Shown here: positions 1-8,105 of the stretch, piece by piece
Numbering within the stretch: the stretch's first letter is position 1
Layout of the letters: every line of letters begins with the position of its first letter
DNA from: JAVBLD01 sp031553705
GTDB lineage: Bacteria; Bacteroidota; Bacteroidia; Bacteroidales; Marinifilaceae
Reading direction: 5' to 3'
Assembly (NCBI GenBank): GCA_031553705.1
Contig: JAVBLD010000001.1
Coordinates: forward strand, 62,001-126,000
Length of the DNA: 64,000 bases
The notes under the pieces: model-generated
Seen by the model: only the letters and a program-made list of their open reading frames with translations
The model's database searches: none
Told to the model about the DNA's origin: nothing
Made by a program: the position numbers and the translations under genes

Positions 1-230
1 ATTATGTCAGATAATCTTAAATGGCGCATATTCACGATAATCTTTCTCAATTGAATCGCAAACAGGTAGCCTATGTTAATAAACAGAAGCAAATAAGTAT
101 AAGGATAATCGGATATATGGATAGAAGGAAATATAAAAAACAACAATAAATAGGTAATATTGATGATAACCAGATTTTCTATTACCATCAACCCTACTAA
201 TGAAATTTTGTACCGTCCAGACATCTGCAT
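1..230 (-). CDS. Probable polyprenyl-phosphate sugar-1-phosphate transferase, N-terminal part only
   Basis: An open frame starts at the ATG at 230 and runs off the left edge, giving 76 residues without a stop. It begins MQMSGRYKISL, then has a hydrophobic helix at about residues 10-34, a second at about 44-60, and a basic stretch ending at the edge. This matches the N-terminal membrane region of Bacteroidetes WcaJ/WbaP-type initiating transferases, which load the first sugar phosphate on undecaprenyl phosphate. The catalytic domain lies outside the window, so the call rests on the membrane pattern and on its place at the end of a polysaccharide locus. Another polytopic membrane protein is possible. 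Confidence 0.5.
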   Translation of the reverse strand, partial: MQMSGRYKISLVGLMVIENLVIINITYLLLFFIFPSIHISDYPYTYLLLFINIGYLFAIQLRKIIVNMRHLRLSDI

Positions 231-304
231 AATCACCTAACATTTAGCAATATACATATTGCGAAAATATTCATTTGGAAAATAATATAAATTCCATTTG
301 CCTT

Positions 305-1027
305 TTACAGCATCGAACATTGATTCCCTGGATAAAAATATGTGTTACCAAAATAAAATGTAATGCCCACTGTAGTGGATAGAACCCCATCAAAGCGACG
401 GGCTTGCTTAATCCGATTAAAGTAATCATCAGCTAACAGACCCGCAATATCAACATAAAAGCCCATATTTTTATTTAAACGATATTCAAATGATAAACCC
501 GCATGAAAAGATAAATTACTTTTGGCATCATTATATGTATTTATGCCATAAGCAGGTATCAACTGAGTACTCTCTTTCCGGGAATAGTATCCTGCTCCCC
601 CGTATGCGACAAAATCATACTTGCGTTTAGGATCATATTTCCAAAAGAAATTTGTCACACTCACCATCAGGTCCAAATGTCCATCATAGTAAAAATCCTT
701 TTGCATGGATGTATGATCTTCATCATGAAAACTATGCAAAGCCCCTCCTTCTACTTTTGCTCTTAGCCCTATCCAGGGTCTAATCCATTTTCCCAATGCA
801 AAAGTAGGTATAAAAGTAATCTCAGATGTTGAGAAAGGGACATTCATGACATCCTCAGCAAAAAGGAATTGTCCTCCAATTCCTGCCTGAGCAAACCAGT
901 TATCCCAAAATTTATTCGCATTGTAAGATGCTCTGACTCCTGCTTTTCTGTTTACAGAAAGTTGTTGGGCATAAGAAATCGCGACAAAACTCAAGAATAG
1001 ATACAAAAAAAAGATTTTCGTCTTCAT
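305..1027 (-). CDS. Outer-membrane beta-barrel protein with signal peptide
   Basis: This is a 240-residue protein. Residues 1-20 form a signal peptide (MKTKIFFLYLF..., cleavage near SYA|QQ). The rest alternates hydrophobic and aromatic residues in short strands (for example GVRASYN, FVAYGGAGYYS, LSFEYRLNKNMGFYVDI, TVGITFYFG), the pattern of a small porin-like barrel that would sit in the outer membrane. The ligand cannot be told. It lies 74 nt upstream of the partial sugar transferase and about 290 nt from the nearest glycosyltransferase, so it may be separately transcribed. A perfect 14-bp palindrome sits 64 nt upstream of its ATG. Confidence 0.75.
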   Translation of the reverse strand: MKTKIFFLYLFLSFVAISYAQQLSVNRKAGVRASYNANKFWDNWFAQAGIGGQFLFAEDVMNVPFSTSEITFIPTFALGKWIRPWIGLRAKVEGGALHSFHDEDHTSMQKDFYYDGHLDLMVSVTNFFWKYDPKRKYDFVAYGGAGYYSRKESTQLIPAYGINTYNDAKSNLSFHAGLSFEYRLNKNMGFYVDIAGLLADDYFNRIKQARRFDGVLSTTVGITFYFGNTYFYPGNQCSML

Positions 1028-1317
1028 ATATCTCCGGTTTTATTTTAATAATATCTTTCAGGCCTTTTATCCCTATTCAATTCCAGATAGACAGAGATCT
1101 CTGTAATAACATTAATACCACATTTCATCTACTCCAAACAACTAACCCCTCAGTTCACATGCAAATATAAGTTAACATATTCATTTCTAGCCTCATTTTT
1201 ATGTTTTTATTACTTAAAAAATCTGTTTAATCCCCAAAACAACCCCATTGGAGTCAAATCATTTACACCTGTTTTTCACTATAAATTTAACGTGCACTTA
1301 GATCGCTTTCAGAAGGT
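1028..1317. other. Intergenic region, 290 bp
   Basis: AT-rich gap between the barrel gene and the first glycosyltransferase gene. It holds the palindrome at 1091-1104 and, on the minus strand, a TATATTTG box (1162-1169) fitting the Bacteroidetes -7 consensus but with no TTTG at the right distance. No open frame of note. Confidence 0.4.
1091..1104. promoter_or_regulatory. Perfect 14-bp palindrome upstream of the barrel gene
   Basis: ACAGAGATCTCTGT is fully self-complementary and sits in the leader of the outer-membrane protein gene. It could be an operator half-pair or a short RNA hairpin; no binding protein can be named. Confidence 0.3.
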
Positions 1318-2421
1318 TTATATATTTCGGTATTTTTTATATATTTTTTGATATACCTCTAAGGTCTGTTTTGCGATATTATCCCAATTATATAATGATA
1401 AATCATATACCGGACGTTCTCTGCTATGGAGTTTCTTTGCCAACTTATCTTTCAAATCGCCCCAATCTCCACACTTAAAATAGCAATTCCGGGATAAACC
1501 CACCTCTAAATTTGCCGGTATATCACTCACTAATACATCAGCGTTATAGCTCATGGCTTCCAGTAATGAAATGGGTAGACCTTCATGAAAAGAAGGAAGA
1601 ACAAACAATTGGGCATGAGAAAATAATTCATTCAGCTTTTCCCCCTTTATAAATCCGGTCATTACAACATCCTTTTCTTTTGCTAATTGCTTCAAATAAT
1701 CAGAATATTTATCCGGGTGGTCTGCGTCGCCGGCAATTACTAATTTATATTCAGGATTATTCAGTCCGTTAAAAGCTTCAATCAAACCATCAAATCCTTT
1801 CTCCTCTACGAACCGGCCTAATGCAAACACATATTTTCCGGACACTAAACCTAATGAATGAATATAGGAAGTCTCATCCGACCTGGCGGGTATATTTACA
1901 CCATTATAAATAACATGGGCATTGTACCGGCTATATTTCAGTTTAATGATATTATTAATTACTTCAGATATAACGATCAATTCATTTGAGAATCTGGTTC
2001 CGAGATACTCTCCGATCTTTAAGATTAGTTTTGCCGGTCTGTTCCATTTTTTTCTATTATAATCAGGACCATGGTTCGTTACGACTACCTTCAACCCCAA
2101 TAGCCGGGCTAATGGGATCATTATGGAAGGACCTATGGCATGGATATGCAAAATATCCGTACGATGTTTTTTTGCATAAAGAACAGACAAAAAAGTATGA
2201 ACGAATGCTTCTACAGATTTTCGCTTCGGAGCATAGATGTCTTTCAACTTGACACCTTTATAACTCTGAAGCATATTATCTTCGGTCACATAACAAGAGC
2301 GACGCACAAGGGTAATCTCATATCCCAGTTTTGCCAACCTGGGATATAACTCTTCGCAGTGTGTTTCCACCCCGCCCTGGATTTTTGGGATTCCACGCGT
2401 ACCTGTTACAAATATTTTCAT
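1318..2421 (-). CDS. Glycosyltransferase, GT4 family with GTRGIP N-terminus
   Basis: This 367-residue GT-B enzyme would transfer a nucleotide-activated sugar to the lipid-linked glycan on the cytoplasmic face. The N-terminal domain begins with the GTRGIP-x-x-x-GGVET signature (residues 7-20) of DUF1972-type GT4 enzymes, some of which are rhamnosyl- or fucosyltransferases. The C-terminal domain has ALGRFVEEKGFDGLIEAF near residue 200 and the nucleotide-sugar motif HEGLPISLLEAMSYN near 285, with the usual E-x7-E spacing. It is 7 nt downstream of another GT4 gene, so the two are probably co-transcribed. Donor and acceptor are not predictable. Confidence 0.85.
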   Translation of the reverse strand: MKIFVTGTRGIPKIQGGVETHCEELYPRLAKLGYEITLVRRSCYVTEDNMLQSYKGVKLKDIYAPKRKSVEAFVHTFLSVLYAKKHRTDILHIHAIGPSIMIPLARLLGLKVVVTNHGPDYNRKKWNRPAKLILKIGEYLGTRFSNELIVISEVINNIIKLKYSRYNAHVIYNGVNIPARSDETSYIHSLGLVSGKYVFALGRFVEEKGFDGLIEAFNGLNNPEYKLVIAGDADHPDKYSDYLKQLAKEKDVVMTGFIKGEKLNELFSHAQLFVLPSFHEGLPISLLEAMSYNADVLVSDIPANLEVGLSRNCYFKCGDWGDLKDKLAKKLHSRERPVYDLSLYNWDNIAKQTLEVYQKIYKKYRNI

Positions 2422-2428
2422 TCAATAA

Positions 2429-3496
2429 TTAGTTTTCAATCAAATCAATATATCTCTTTTTGAAGATATCGGTGGAGAAATTATTTCGTAAAAGTTCATT
2501 GCTTTTCAATCCCATGCTACTACGCAATTCGCTGTTGGATAATAACAGCTCTAATTTTTGCATAATATACTCAACATCACCGGCTCTGGTGATATATCCA
2601 TTGACGCCATCCTTTACCAATTCCGGACTATCGCCAACATCCGTAGAGACAACAGGCAGAGAGGCATTCAGCGCTTCCATTATAGCATTGCTTGTTCCTT
2701 CAATCAAAGAGGTAGATAAGTAAATATTAGCGTTTCTTAATAATCTAGAAATATCGTCCGAATCCTCATATATATCCACAATATCTTCCAATTGAAGATT
2801 TTTTACCCATCGACGAATATATGGTTCCAATTTCCCAAACCCCACAATCTGATATCTGATATTTCTATGGTATTTCCTTAATCCGGCTATTGCACATAAT
2901 GCCGTATAATAATCCTTTTCAGGAACAAATCGTCCAACCGTTATAATATGAATTATTTCATAATTCGCCTTCTCCGTATAAGGTGCTATCTTTTCAAAAC
3001 AATTAGGGATAACGACGACTTTCTCTTTCCGATACCCTTTTTTTATATAATAATCCTTACCGGAATAAAAATTCAAGATTATTTTAGTAGCGAGATTGTT
3101 TCCGATAAATTTATCGATCTGCATTTTTAAGAAAGATAATTTCGCACTACGGATTCCCGGATAAATTTGTTTCACTCCCACTATATATCCCGCAACAGCA
3201 GTATAAAAATTAGCTGCTGTTAAATAACTGAACAGAACATCCGCCGACGAATTTTTCAAGTAACGACAAAAAGAGATAAATTTATGAATCACATTTCCAT
3301 GCAATTGCGTTACATAAACGGAACCATCTTCTTTCAGCCAGTTTAAATATTTTTCATCGAATATGTTTCCGTTAAATATGATATAATGTACCCGGTAAGT
3401 ATCAACCAATGATTTTGCAAGAAGAATAGACTGCTTCTCTGCCCCTCCAACGGTCAAATTCTTTACGAGGATTGCAATATTTTTTTTCTTCTCCAT
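2429..3496 (-). CDS. Glycosyltransferase, GT4 family
   Basis: This 355-residue protein has two Rossmann-like halves. The N-terminal acceptor half starts with KKNIAILVKNLTVGGAEKQ, the glycine-rich loop typical of GT4 enzymes. The donor half has TVGRFVPEKDYYTAL near residue 185 and SLIEGTSNAIMEALNASLPVV near 265, which supplies the E-x7-E motif. It lies 9 nt after an acyltransferase gene and 7 nt before another GT4 gene in a tight minus-strand run, so it likely adds one residue of the same glycan. Specificity is unknown. Confidence 0.85.
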   Translation of the reverse strand: MEKKKNIAILVKNLTVGGAEKQSILLAKSLVDTYRVHYIIFNGNIFDEKYLNWLKEDGSVYVTQLHGNVIHKFISFCRYLKNSSADVLFSYLTAANFYTAVAGYIVGVKQIYPGIRSAKLSFLKMQIDKFIGNNLATKIILNFYSGKDYYIKKGYRKEKVVVIPNCFEKIAPYTEKANYEIIHIITVGRFVPEKDYYTALCAIAGLRKYHRNIRYQIVGFGKLEPYIRRWVKNLQLEDIVDIYEDSDDISRLLRNANIYLSTSLIEGTSNAIMEALNASLPVVSTDVGDSPELVKDGVNGYITRAGDVEYIMQKLELLLSNSELRSSMGLKSNELLRNNFSTDIFKKRYIDLIEN

Positions 3497-3505
3497 ATAT
3501 AATTG

Positions 3506-4039
3506 TTATTTTTCTGACCGCAGGTACGGTTTTGTGATTAATTTATCCGGTTCAACAGAAAGTAAAAATTTCTTTTTTCCTTTCCAGTCCATAAATTTTG
3601 AGTTCAAATTATATTTTTCAATCCTTTTATAAAAATCATCAACATTACCAATAATTTTTGCCGGATTGCCTCCGACTACCACATTAGGAGGAACAGACTT
3701 GGTAACGACGGCTCCTGCCGCTATTAACGCCCCTTCGCCAATAATTACTCCCGGCATAATTTGCGCACCCGCCCCGATATAAACCCAATCTTCGATCACG
3801 ACCTTTCCAAACGCGTCAAAACCAGGTATTGTCCGCCTTAAAACCTGTCCTCCTCCATGCGTATGAATAGCAACATCATTTGCTATTTGCACATGATTAC
3901 CGATAGTGATCAAATACGGTTCCCAGCTAAATTTTTTAGTAGCAATAAGAGTACCTTCCCCTATCTTCACCCCGATTATCTTTGCAAACAACTTACTTGG
4001 TAATAACACGAATACCAACACCCTAAACAGCTTATACAT
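3506..4039 (-). CDS. Hexapeptide-repeat acyltransferase (WbbJ-like)
   Basis: The protein is 177 residues from the ATG at 4039; the frame extends two codons further to a TTG. From about residue 25 it shows left-handed beta-helix hexapeptide repeats (IGEGTLI, IGNHVQI, IEDWVYI, IGAGAQI, IGEGALI) followed by AAGAVVTKSVPPNVVVGGNPAKII, the C-terminal signature of sugar O-acetyltransferases. It probably acetylates a glycan residue using acetyl-CoA. The VRRT/HTHGGGQ segment carries the catalytic-type histidine. It sits between a flippase and two glycosyltransferases. Confidence 0.85.
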   Translation of the reverse strand: MYKLFRVLVFVLLPSKLFAKIIGVKIGEGTLIATKKFSWEPYLITIGNHVQIANDVAIHTHGGGQVLRRTIPGFDAFGKVVIEDWVYIGAGAQIMPGVIIGEGALIAAGAVVTKSVPPNVVVGGNPAKIIGNVDDFYKRIEKYNLNSKFMDWKGKKKFLLSVEPDKLITKPYLRSEK

Positions 4040-4126
4040 AACCAATTGTATTTATAATAGTATCTAAATATATTCTTTCAAACGTACTTCCCCATAATTT
4101 AGCCACGTTGAACCAGACTTTTCCAT

Positions 4127-5551
4127 TCAATCAAAAACAATCATTCTATCTTTCTTTATAATGGGCAGAGCCATCGGAATAAAAACGATTCCTGCCACTA
4201 CAGTTTTTAAAAATAACGACAGGTATATATCATTAATCATCACATATTTACAAAAGAGAAATTCTGCAAAAAACACAAGCAAGGCTATTAACAAAGGATA
4301 TAGTAATATCCGGAAGAAGGCTGACATCGGTGACTTCAAGGTAATTCTGATAAGAATATAGTAATTTAATAAGAAACTAATTAAAAACGCAAAAAACAGG
4401 GTATAGGCTATTCCTTCAATGTTACCGATAATAAAAATACCTGCCCATATTGCAAAAACTATGGCGATCGCAGATAGAAAACCTCCAATAAACAAATGTT
4501 TAGTATCATTGGCAGCTTGAAAGATAGACCCGATGCTGGATAAGATGATCTGAATCCCTATTGACCATGACAATATCTCAAATACCGGAATAGAAGCTTT
4601 CCATTGGTTACCGAAAACAATCAAAATCAGCTCCGAAGCAATAAAATATAAGAAAACAGAAAGCGGAAGACCTATCAAAGCTAATACTTTCACAATCTTA
4701 AGATACAACCTGAAAATTCTTTGCTTATCATGCTGAAACTCCGCAAAAAATGGCTGAACAGCCGGCGAAATCACATGGGTAAGATTTAGTATCGGAAGCA
4801 CCATAAGTTTGTACGACTTTTCGTAATATCCCAATAATGCCGGCGAAAAATATTTTCCAATCAATAAATTATCTAAGTTTCTGGAAAAGAAGTTCATAAA
4901 GTTAAACATAAATTGATAGAGGGAATAACTTCCGATTTTCTTAAGAGGAGTAAAATACAACCTTCCGGGTTTCAGGGGGCGTTTTATATAGTCAAAAGCA
5001 AAGGTTAGTAATCCTGAAACTAAAGAATAAGTTATCAATGCATATACCCCCCAACCGTACCATGCTACCGTAACTCCTATTATACCGCTGAATATCTGAA
5101 CAAGTAACTGCCTATACATTAAAAATTCAAACATTTTGTCTTTTAACAGCAGCGCATAAGGCACTATATTCATACAGGTAAAAACCAAACCGACAGATAA
5201 AGCCCTGCACATATTAAGTAATGCCGGAGTCTTATAGAAAGAACTTATAAATGGAGCGATCAAAATAAATACTAGCGCCAAGAAAAAACCGATACAACAA
5301 GTAAAAGAAAAAATAGATTGCAGATCTTCTTGTAATAAATCCTTTTTTTGAATAATAGCAGGACCTATGCCCATATCTGCAAATAATCCGAAAAATACGA
5401 CAAATACCGTAGTAATCGCTATCAGTCCAAAATCATCCGGAGTCAAAATTCTGGACAGCATCCCCATGATAAATAACTGAATGGCCAAACCCAGATATCT
5501 GGTGAGGGCCAGATAAAGCGTACCGGATATAAATTGCTTTTTTAACGACAT
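4127..5551 (-). CDS. Polysaccharide flippase, Wzx/WzxC type (first of three)
   Basis: This 474-residue integral membrane protein has about 12-14 hydrophobic helices and opens with LKKQFISGTLYLALTRYLGLAIQLFIMGMLSRILTP, the start typical of WzxC-like MOP-superfamily exporters. It would flip lipid-linked oligosaccharides across the inner membrane. Its start overlaps the stop of the upstream glycosyltransferase gene by one base, evidence for co-translation. Two more flippases lie at 21486 and 30054, so this one probably serves the left-hand glycan segment rather than the whole locus. Confidence 0.88.
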   Translation of the reverse strand: MSLKKQFISGTLYLALTRYLGLAIQLFIMGMLSRILTPDDFGLIAITTVFVVFFGLFADMGIGPAIIQKKDLLQEDLQSIFSFTCCIGFFLALVFILIAPFISSFYKTPALLNMCRALSVGLVFTCMNIVPYALLLKDKMFEFLMYRQLLVQIFSGIIGVTVAWYGWGVYALITYSLVSGLLTFAFDYIKRPLKPGRLYFTPLKKIGSYSLYQFMFNFMNFFSRNLDNLLIGKYFSPALLGYYEKSYKLMVLPILNLTHVISPAVQPFFAEFQHDKQRIFRLYLKIVKVLALIGLPLSVFLYFIASELILIVFGNQWKASIPVFEILSWSIGIQIILSSIGSIFQAANDTKHLFIGGFLSAIAIVFAIWAGIFIIGNIEGIAYTLFFAFLISFLLNYYILIRITLKSPMSAFFRILLYPLLIALLVFFAEFLFCKYVMINDIYLSLFLKTVVAGIVFIPMALPIIKKDRMIVFD

Positions 5552-6429
5552 TAAAATGTACTCTCTCTATTTTGCTCTTTTTTTTGTAAGAATTCCTCCG
5601 CTAAGAACCGACAAGCCAAATCATATTCATTAAATACATCATTTAGCTGTATATCGTTTAAATTTTCATATACGTTTTTTTTATATAACGCTACTTTCTG
5701 TGTCCCTTTTATGACAGGGAAATGAATATTTTTCCGGAAAACGCGTCTTGCCTTTCTTCCGTTCAGTAAGCTACAACATTTAAACCAAATATCATCGGCA
5801 TGTGGCGCTAAACGCATATATTTATCTTTGTCCGTAACAATCTGATTAAGGGAACAAGGAGGATATAAAATCCCCGAAACGCCTGTAGGTAATAATGAAT
5901 AGGAGGATTCATTGTGTTTCGCAATACTGTTTTTATTCTCCATAAATTTCTGATACGGATATATTTTTCCATGTTTATCAAGCTGTATATTATGCCCCCT
6001 GTAACAGATAATATCTTCCGGATATTTTATATGGGTTTCATATAATTTCTCTAGCCAAAATGCAGGATAAATAATATCATCATCTACCGTGATGATAACC
6101 GACTCCGGATAAGCACCCAATGCATAGACCATTTTTTTATACGAACGGACATTCTCTTTAACAAACGAAACTTTCAATCCTCTTTTTATCAAACGTCGTA
6201 TTGATTTCGGAAGTTTATCCGGATCAATCTCCAAACTGGACAACCAAAGATGAATTACTTTAGGTTGTACATTTTGCCTGAATAATGATTCGATTGTTAT
6301 ATAAACTTTATCTATACGCGCAGGAAAAGTTGTTAATGAAACAACAACGTCTATACTCCCTGATAACTGTTTATGAGAAAAACGATTCAAAAAACCAAAA
6401 TAGACTTCCTTTAAAAATGACACTTTCAT
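5551..6429 (-). CDS. Glycosyltransferase of GT-A fold
   Basis: The protein is 292 residues. Residues 25-45 (VDVVVSLTTFPARIDKVYITIESLF) and the segment VIITVDDDIIYP near residue 115, with a DDD metal/nucleotide motif, mark a GT-A type glycosyltransferase of the kind seen in Bacteroidetes and Pasteurellaceae capsule loci. A second acidic motif, HADDIWFKCCSLLNG, follows near 215. Its last base is shared with the flippase start. It is the first gene after a hairpin at 6627-6649, so it may begin its own transcription unit. Sugar specificity is unknown. Confidence 0.75.
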   Translation of the reverse strand: MKVSFLKEVYFGFLNRFSHKQLSGSIDVVVSLTTFPARIDKVYITIESLFRQNVQPKVIHLWLSSLEIDPDKLPKSIRRLIKRGLKVSFVKENVRSYKKMVYALGAYPESVIITVDDDIIYPAFWLEKLYETHIKYPEDIICYRGHNIQLDKHGKIYPYQKFMENKNSIAKHNESSYSLLPTGVSGILYPPCSLNQIVTDKDKYMRLAPHADDIWFKCCSLLNGRKARRVFRKNIHFPVIKGTQKVALYKKNVYENLNDIQLNDVFNEYDLACRFLAEEFLQKKEQNRESTF

Positions 6430-6626
6430 TTAATTCTGTTTTATAAGATCTCTAAAACAAATATTCCCTATCCTTTTCCGGACTTAGGGTATTCATACAT
6501 TACAAAACTTCATTATTTTCATACGCATAACCACACAAATTTAGTCGATGGATTTATATGAATTTATCTTATAAACACTATAAATTACTGAAAAATTGTT
6601 CTATACCAAAATTTTATATATAAATC

Positions 6627-6649
6627 GGGGCGAATTAAAAATCCGCCCC
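6627..6649 (-). terminator. GC-rich hairpin downstream of fcl
   Basis: GGGGCG and CGCCCC form a 6-bp stem around an 11-nt AT-rich loop in the 282-bp gap after fcl. On the minus strand the stem is followed by GATTTATATA rather than a clean T-run, so termination is plausible but may be partial. Confidence 0.45.
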
Positions 6650-6711
6650 AACAAAACTTTTTTCTGATTTCCGTCTACTCTTTATTCTCAATTTTCGATA
6701 TCTAATCACTT

Positions 6712-7671
6712 CTACCTACCAATATACCATCGATATACCAACTTTATTCCCTCTTCTAACTCTATCGAATGCCTCCACCCTAAACGATGTAATTTCGATA
6801 CGTCAAGCAATTTACGCGGTGTACCGTCAGGTTTTGAAGTATCATTAATAATTTCTCCCTCAAAACCTACGATCTTTCTCACCAGATCCGCTAATTCCCG
6901 TATCTCGATATCCTCACCTGTTCCAATATTAACATGCCGCTCTCCATCATATTGTTGCATCAAAAACACACAAGCATCGGCTAGGTCATCAACATGCAAA
7001 AATTCACGTTTGGGTGTCCCGGTTCCCCATATCACTACATTAGCCGCATTCTCCAATTTCGCCTCATGAAATTTCCGGATCAGCGCCGGCAGTACATGTG
7101 AATTTTGCAAATCGAAATTATCATTTATACCATATAGATTAGTCGGCATCGCTGAAATAAAATTACATCCGTATTCACGACGATAAAATTTACATAATTC
7201 TATCCCCGCGATCTTTGCAATGGCATAAGCTTCGTTTGTTTCCTCTAGGAGCCCCGTGAGTAAATACTCCTCTTTAATGGGCTGCAGCGCCATTTTCGGA
7301 TAAATACATGAACTGCCCAAAAACAACAACTTCTTTACCTGATAGGTATAAGCAGCATGAATAATATTACTCTCAATCATCAGATTATCATAAATAAACT
7401 GAGCAGGATAGGTGTTGTTAGCATGGATTCCTCCTACTTTTGCCGCAGCCAGAAATACATAATTCGGTTTTTCTGCCGCAAAAAAATCATTCACTGCTTG
7501 CTGGTTTCGTAAATCCAATTCATCAGAGCCACGGACAATAATATCATTAAAGCCCTTACTTTGTAAATTTCGCACAATGGCAGAACCCACCATTCCCCGG
7601 TGTCCTGCCACAAATATCTTATCCACAGATACACACAGATTTTTTTCAGATAAACACAGATTCTTCTCCAT
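6712..7671 (-). CDS. fcl: GDP-L-fucose synthase
   Basis: Fcl performs the 3,5-epimerisation and 4-reduction of GDP-4-keto-6-deoxy-mannose to GDP-L-fucose. The Rossmann motif VAGHRGMVGSAIV (from about residue 21), GSSCIYP (near 120) and the catalytic YAIAKIAG (Tyr-x3-Lys) are intact, and the body has the normal length. The first 17 residues (MEKNLCLSEKNLCVSVD) are not family sequence: they translate a dispersed repeat (7621-7662). A GTG inside that repeat, just before DKIFVAGHRG, may be the ancestral or real start. gmd lies just upstream beyond a GxxExxY pseudogene. Confidence 0.95.
   Translation of the reverse strand: MEKNLCLSEKNLCVSVDKIFVAGHRGMVGSAIVRNLQSKGFNDIIVRGSDELDLRNQQAVNDFFAAEKPNYVFLAAAKVGGIHANNTYPAQFIYDNLMIESNIIHAAYTYQVKKLLFLGSSCIYPKMALQPIKEEYLLTGLLEETNEAYAIAKIAGIELCKFYRREYGCNFISAMPTNLYGINDNFDLQNSHVLPALIRKFHEAKLENAANVVIWGTGTPKREFLHVDDLADACVFLMQQYDGERHVNIGTGEDIEIRELADLVRKIVGFEGEIINDTSKPDGTPRKLLDVSKLHRLGWRHSIELEEGIKLVYRWYIGR
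7621..7662. repeat. AGAT-type helical-period repeat, left arm around GxxExxY gene
   Basis: The 42-nt tract is built on CCACAGATAC/ACACAGAT words about 11 nt apart. It is inverted relative to 8063-8105: the reverse complement of that tract differs only by one extra T and two substitutions. It overlaps the 5' end of fcl. Confidence 0.8.
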
Positions 7672-7681
7672 AAAATATATC

Positions 7682-8062
7682 TTACACTATTAAACGTTTG
7701 TATTGCAAGCTTGACATCCCGAAATTTACTAAATATCCAACCTGTAATCCAGTTGCTTTCAAATAATTTAATAACTAGGCATAACACTCTGGCACTAGCT
7801 CATTTGTTGCTTTCAATTCCACAACAATCTTACCATAACAAAGAAAATCAGCCTTATAAAACTTCTCTAATATCTCTGTTTTATAATGTAAATTCAATCT
7901 CTTTTCTTTCTCAAAAGGAATACCTCTTTTTATAAATTCTAATGTCAATGCCTCCTGATACACAGCTTCCAGAAATCCCTTTCCCAGATTATTATGCACC
8001 TCCATACATGCACCAATAATTTTATATCCCTCTCCCTTGAATATAAAACTCTTCGCATCCAT
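7682..8062 (-). pseudogene. GxxExxY protein (PDDEXK_3-like), interrupted by an amber codon
   Basis: The reading frame from the ATG at 8062 encodes a GxxExxY-family protein: ACMEVHNNLGKGFLEAVYQ carries the namesake G-x2-E-x2-Y, and KADFLCYGKIVVELKA is the conserved PDDEXK-like core. At 7775-7777 a TAG replaces what is usually a Gln codon (ECYA-stop-LLNYLKATG). The same frame then continues LQVGYLVNFGMSSLQYKRLIV to a TAA at 7682. A single nonsense change therefore splits an otherwise full-length 126-codon gene. It sits between gmd and fcl and is flanked by 42-43-nt inverted repeats. The biochemical role of the family is not settled. Confidence 0.85.
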
Positions 8063-8105
8063 AATCTGTGTGCATCTGAAAAAAAATCTGTGTGTATCTG
8101 TGGAT
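8063..8105. repeat. AGAT-type helical-period repeat, right arm
   Basis: Inverted partner of 7621-7662, 43 nt. It begins directly at the start codon side of the GxxExxY gene and ends on the gmd stop codon (TGA, 8105-8107). Confidence 0.8.
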
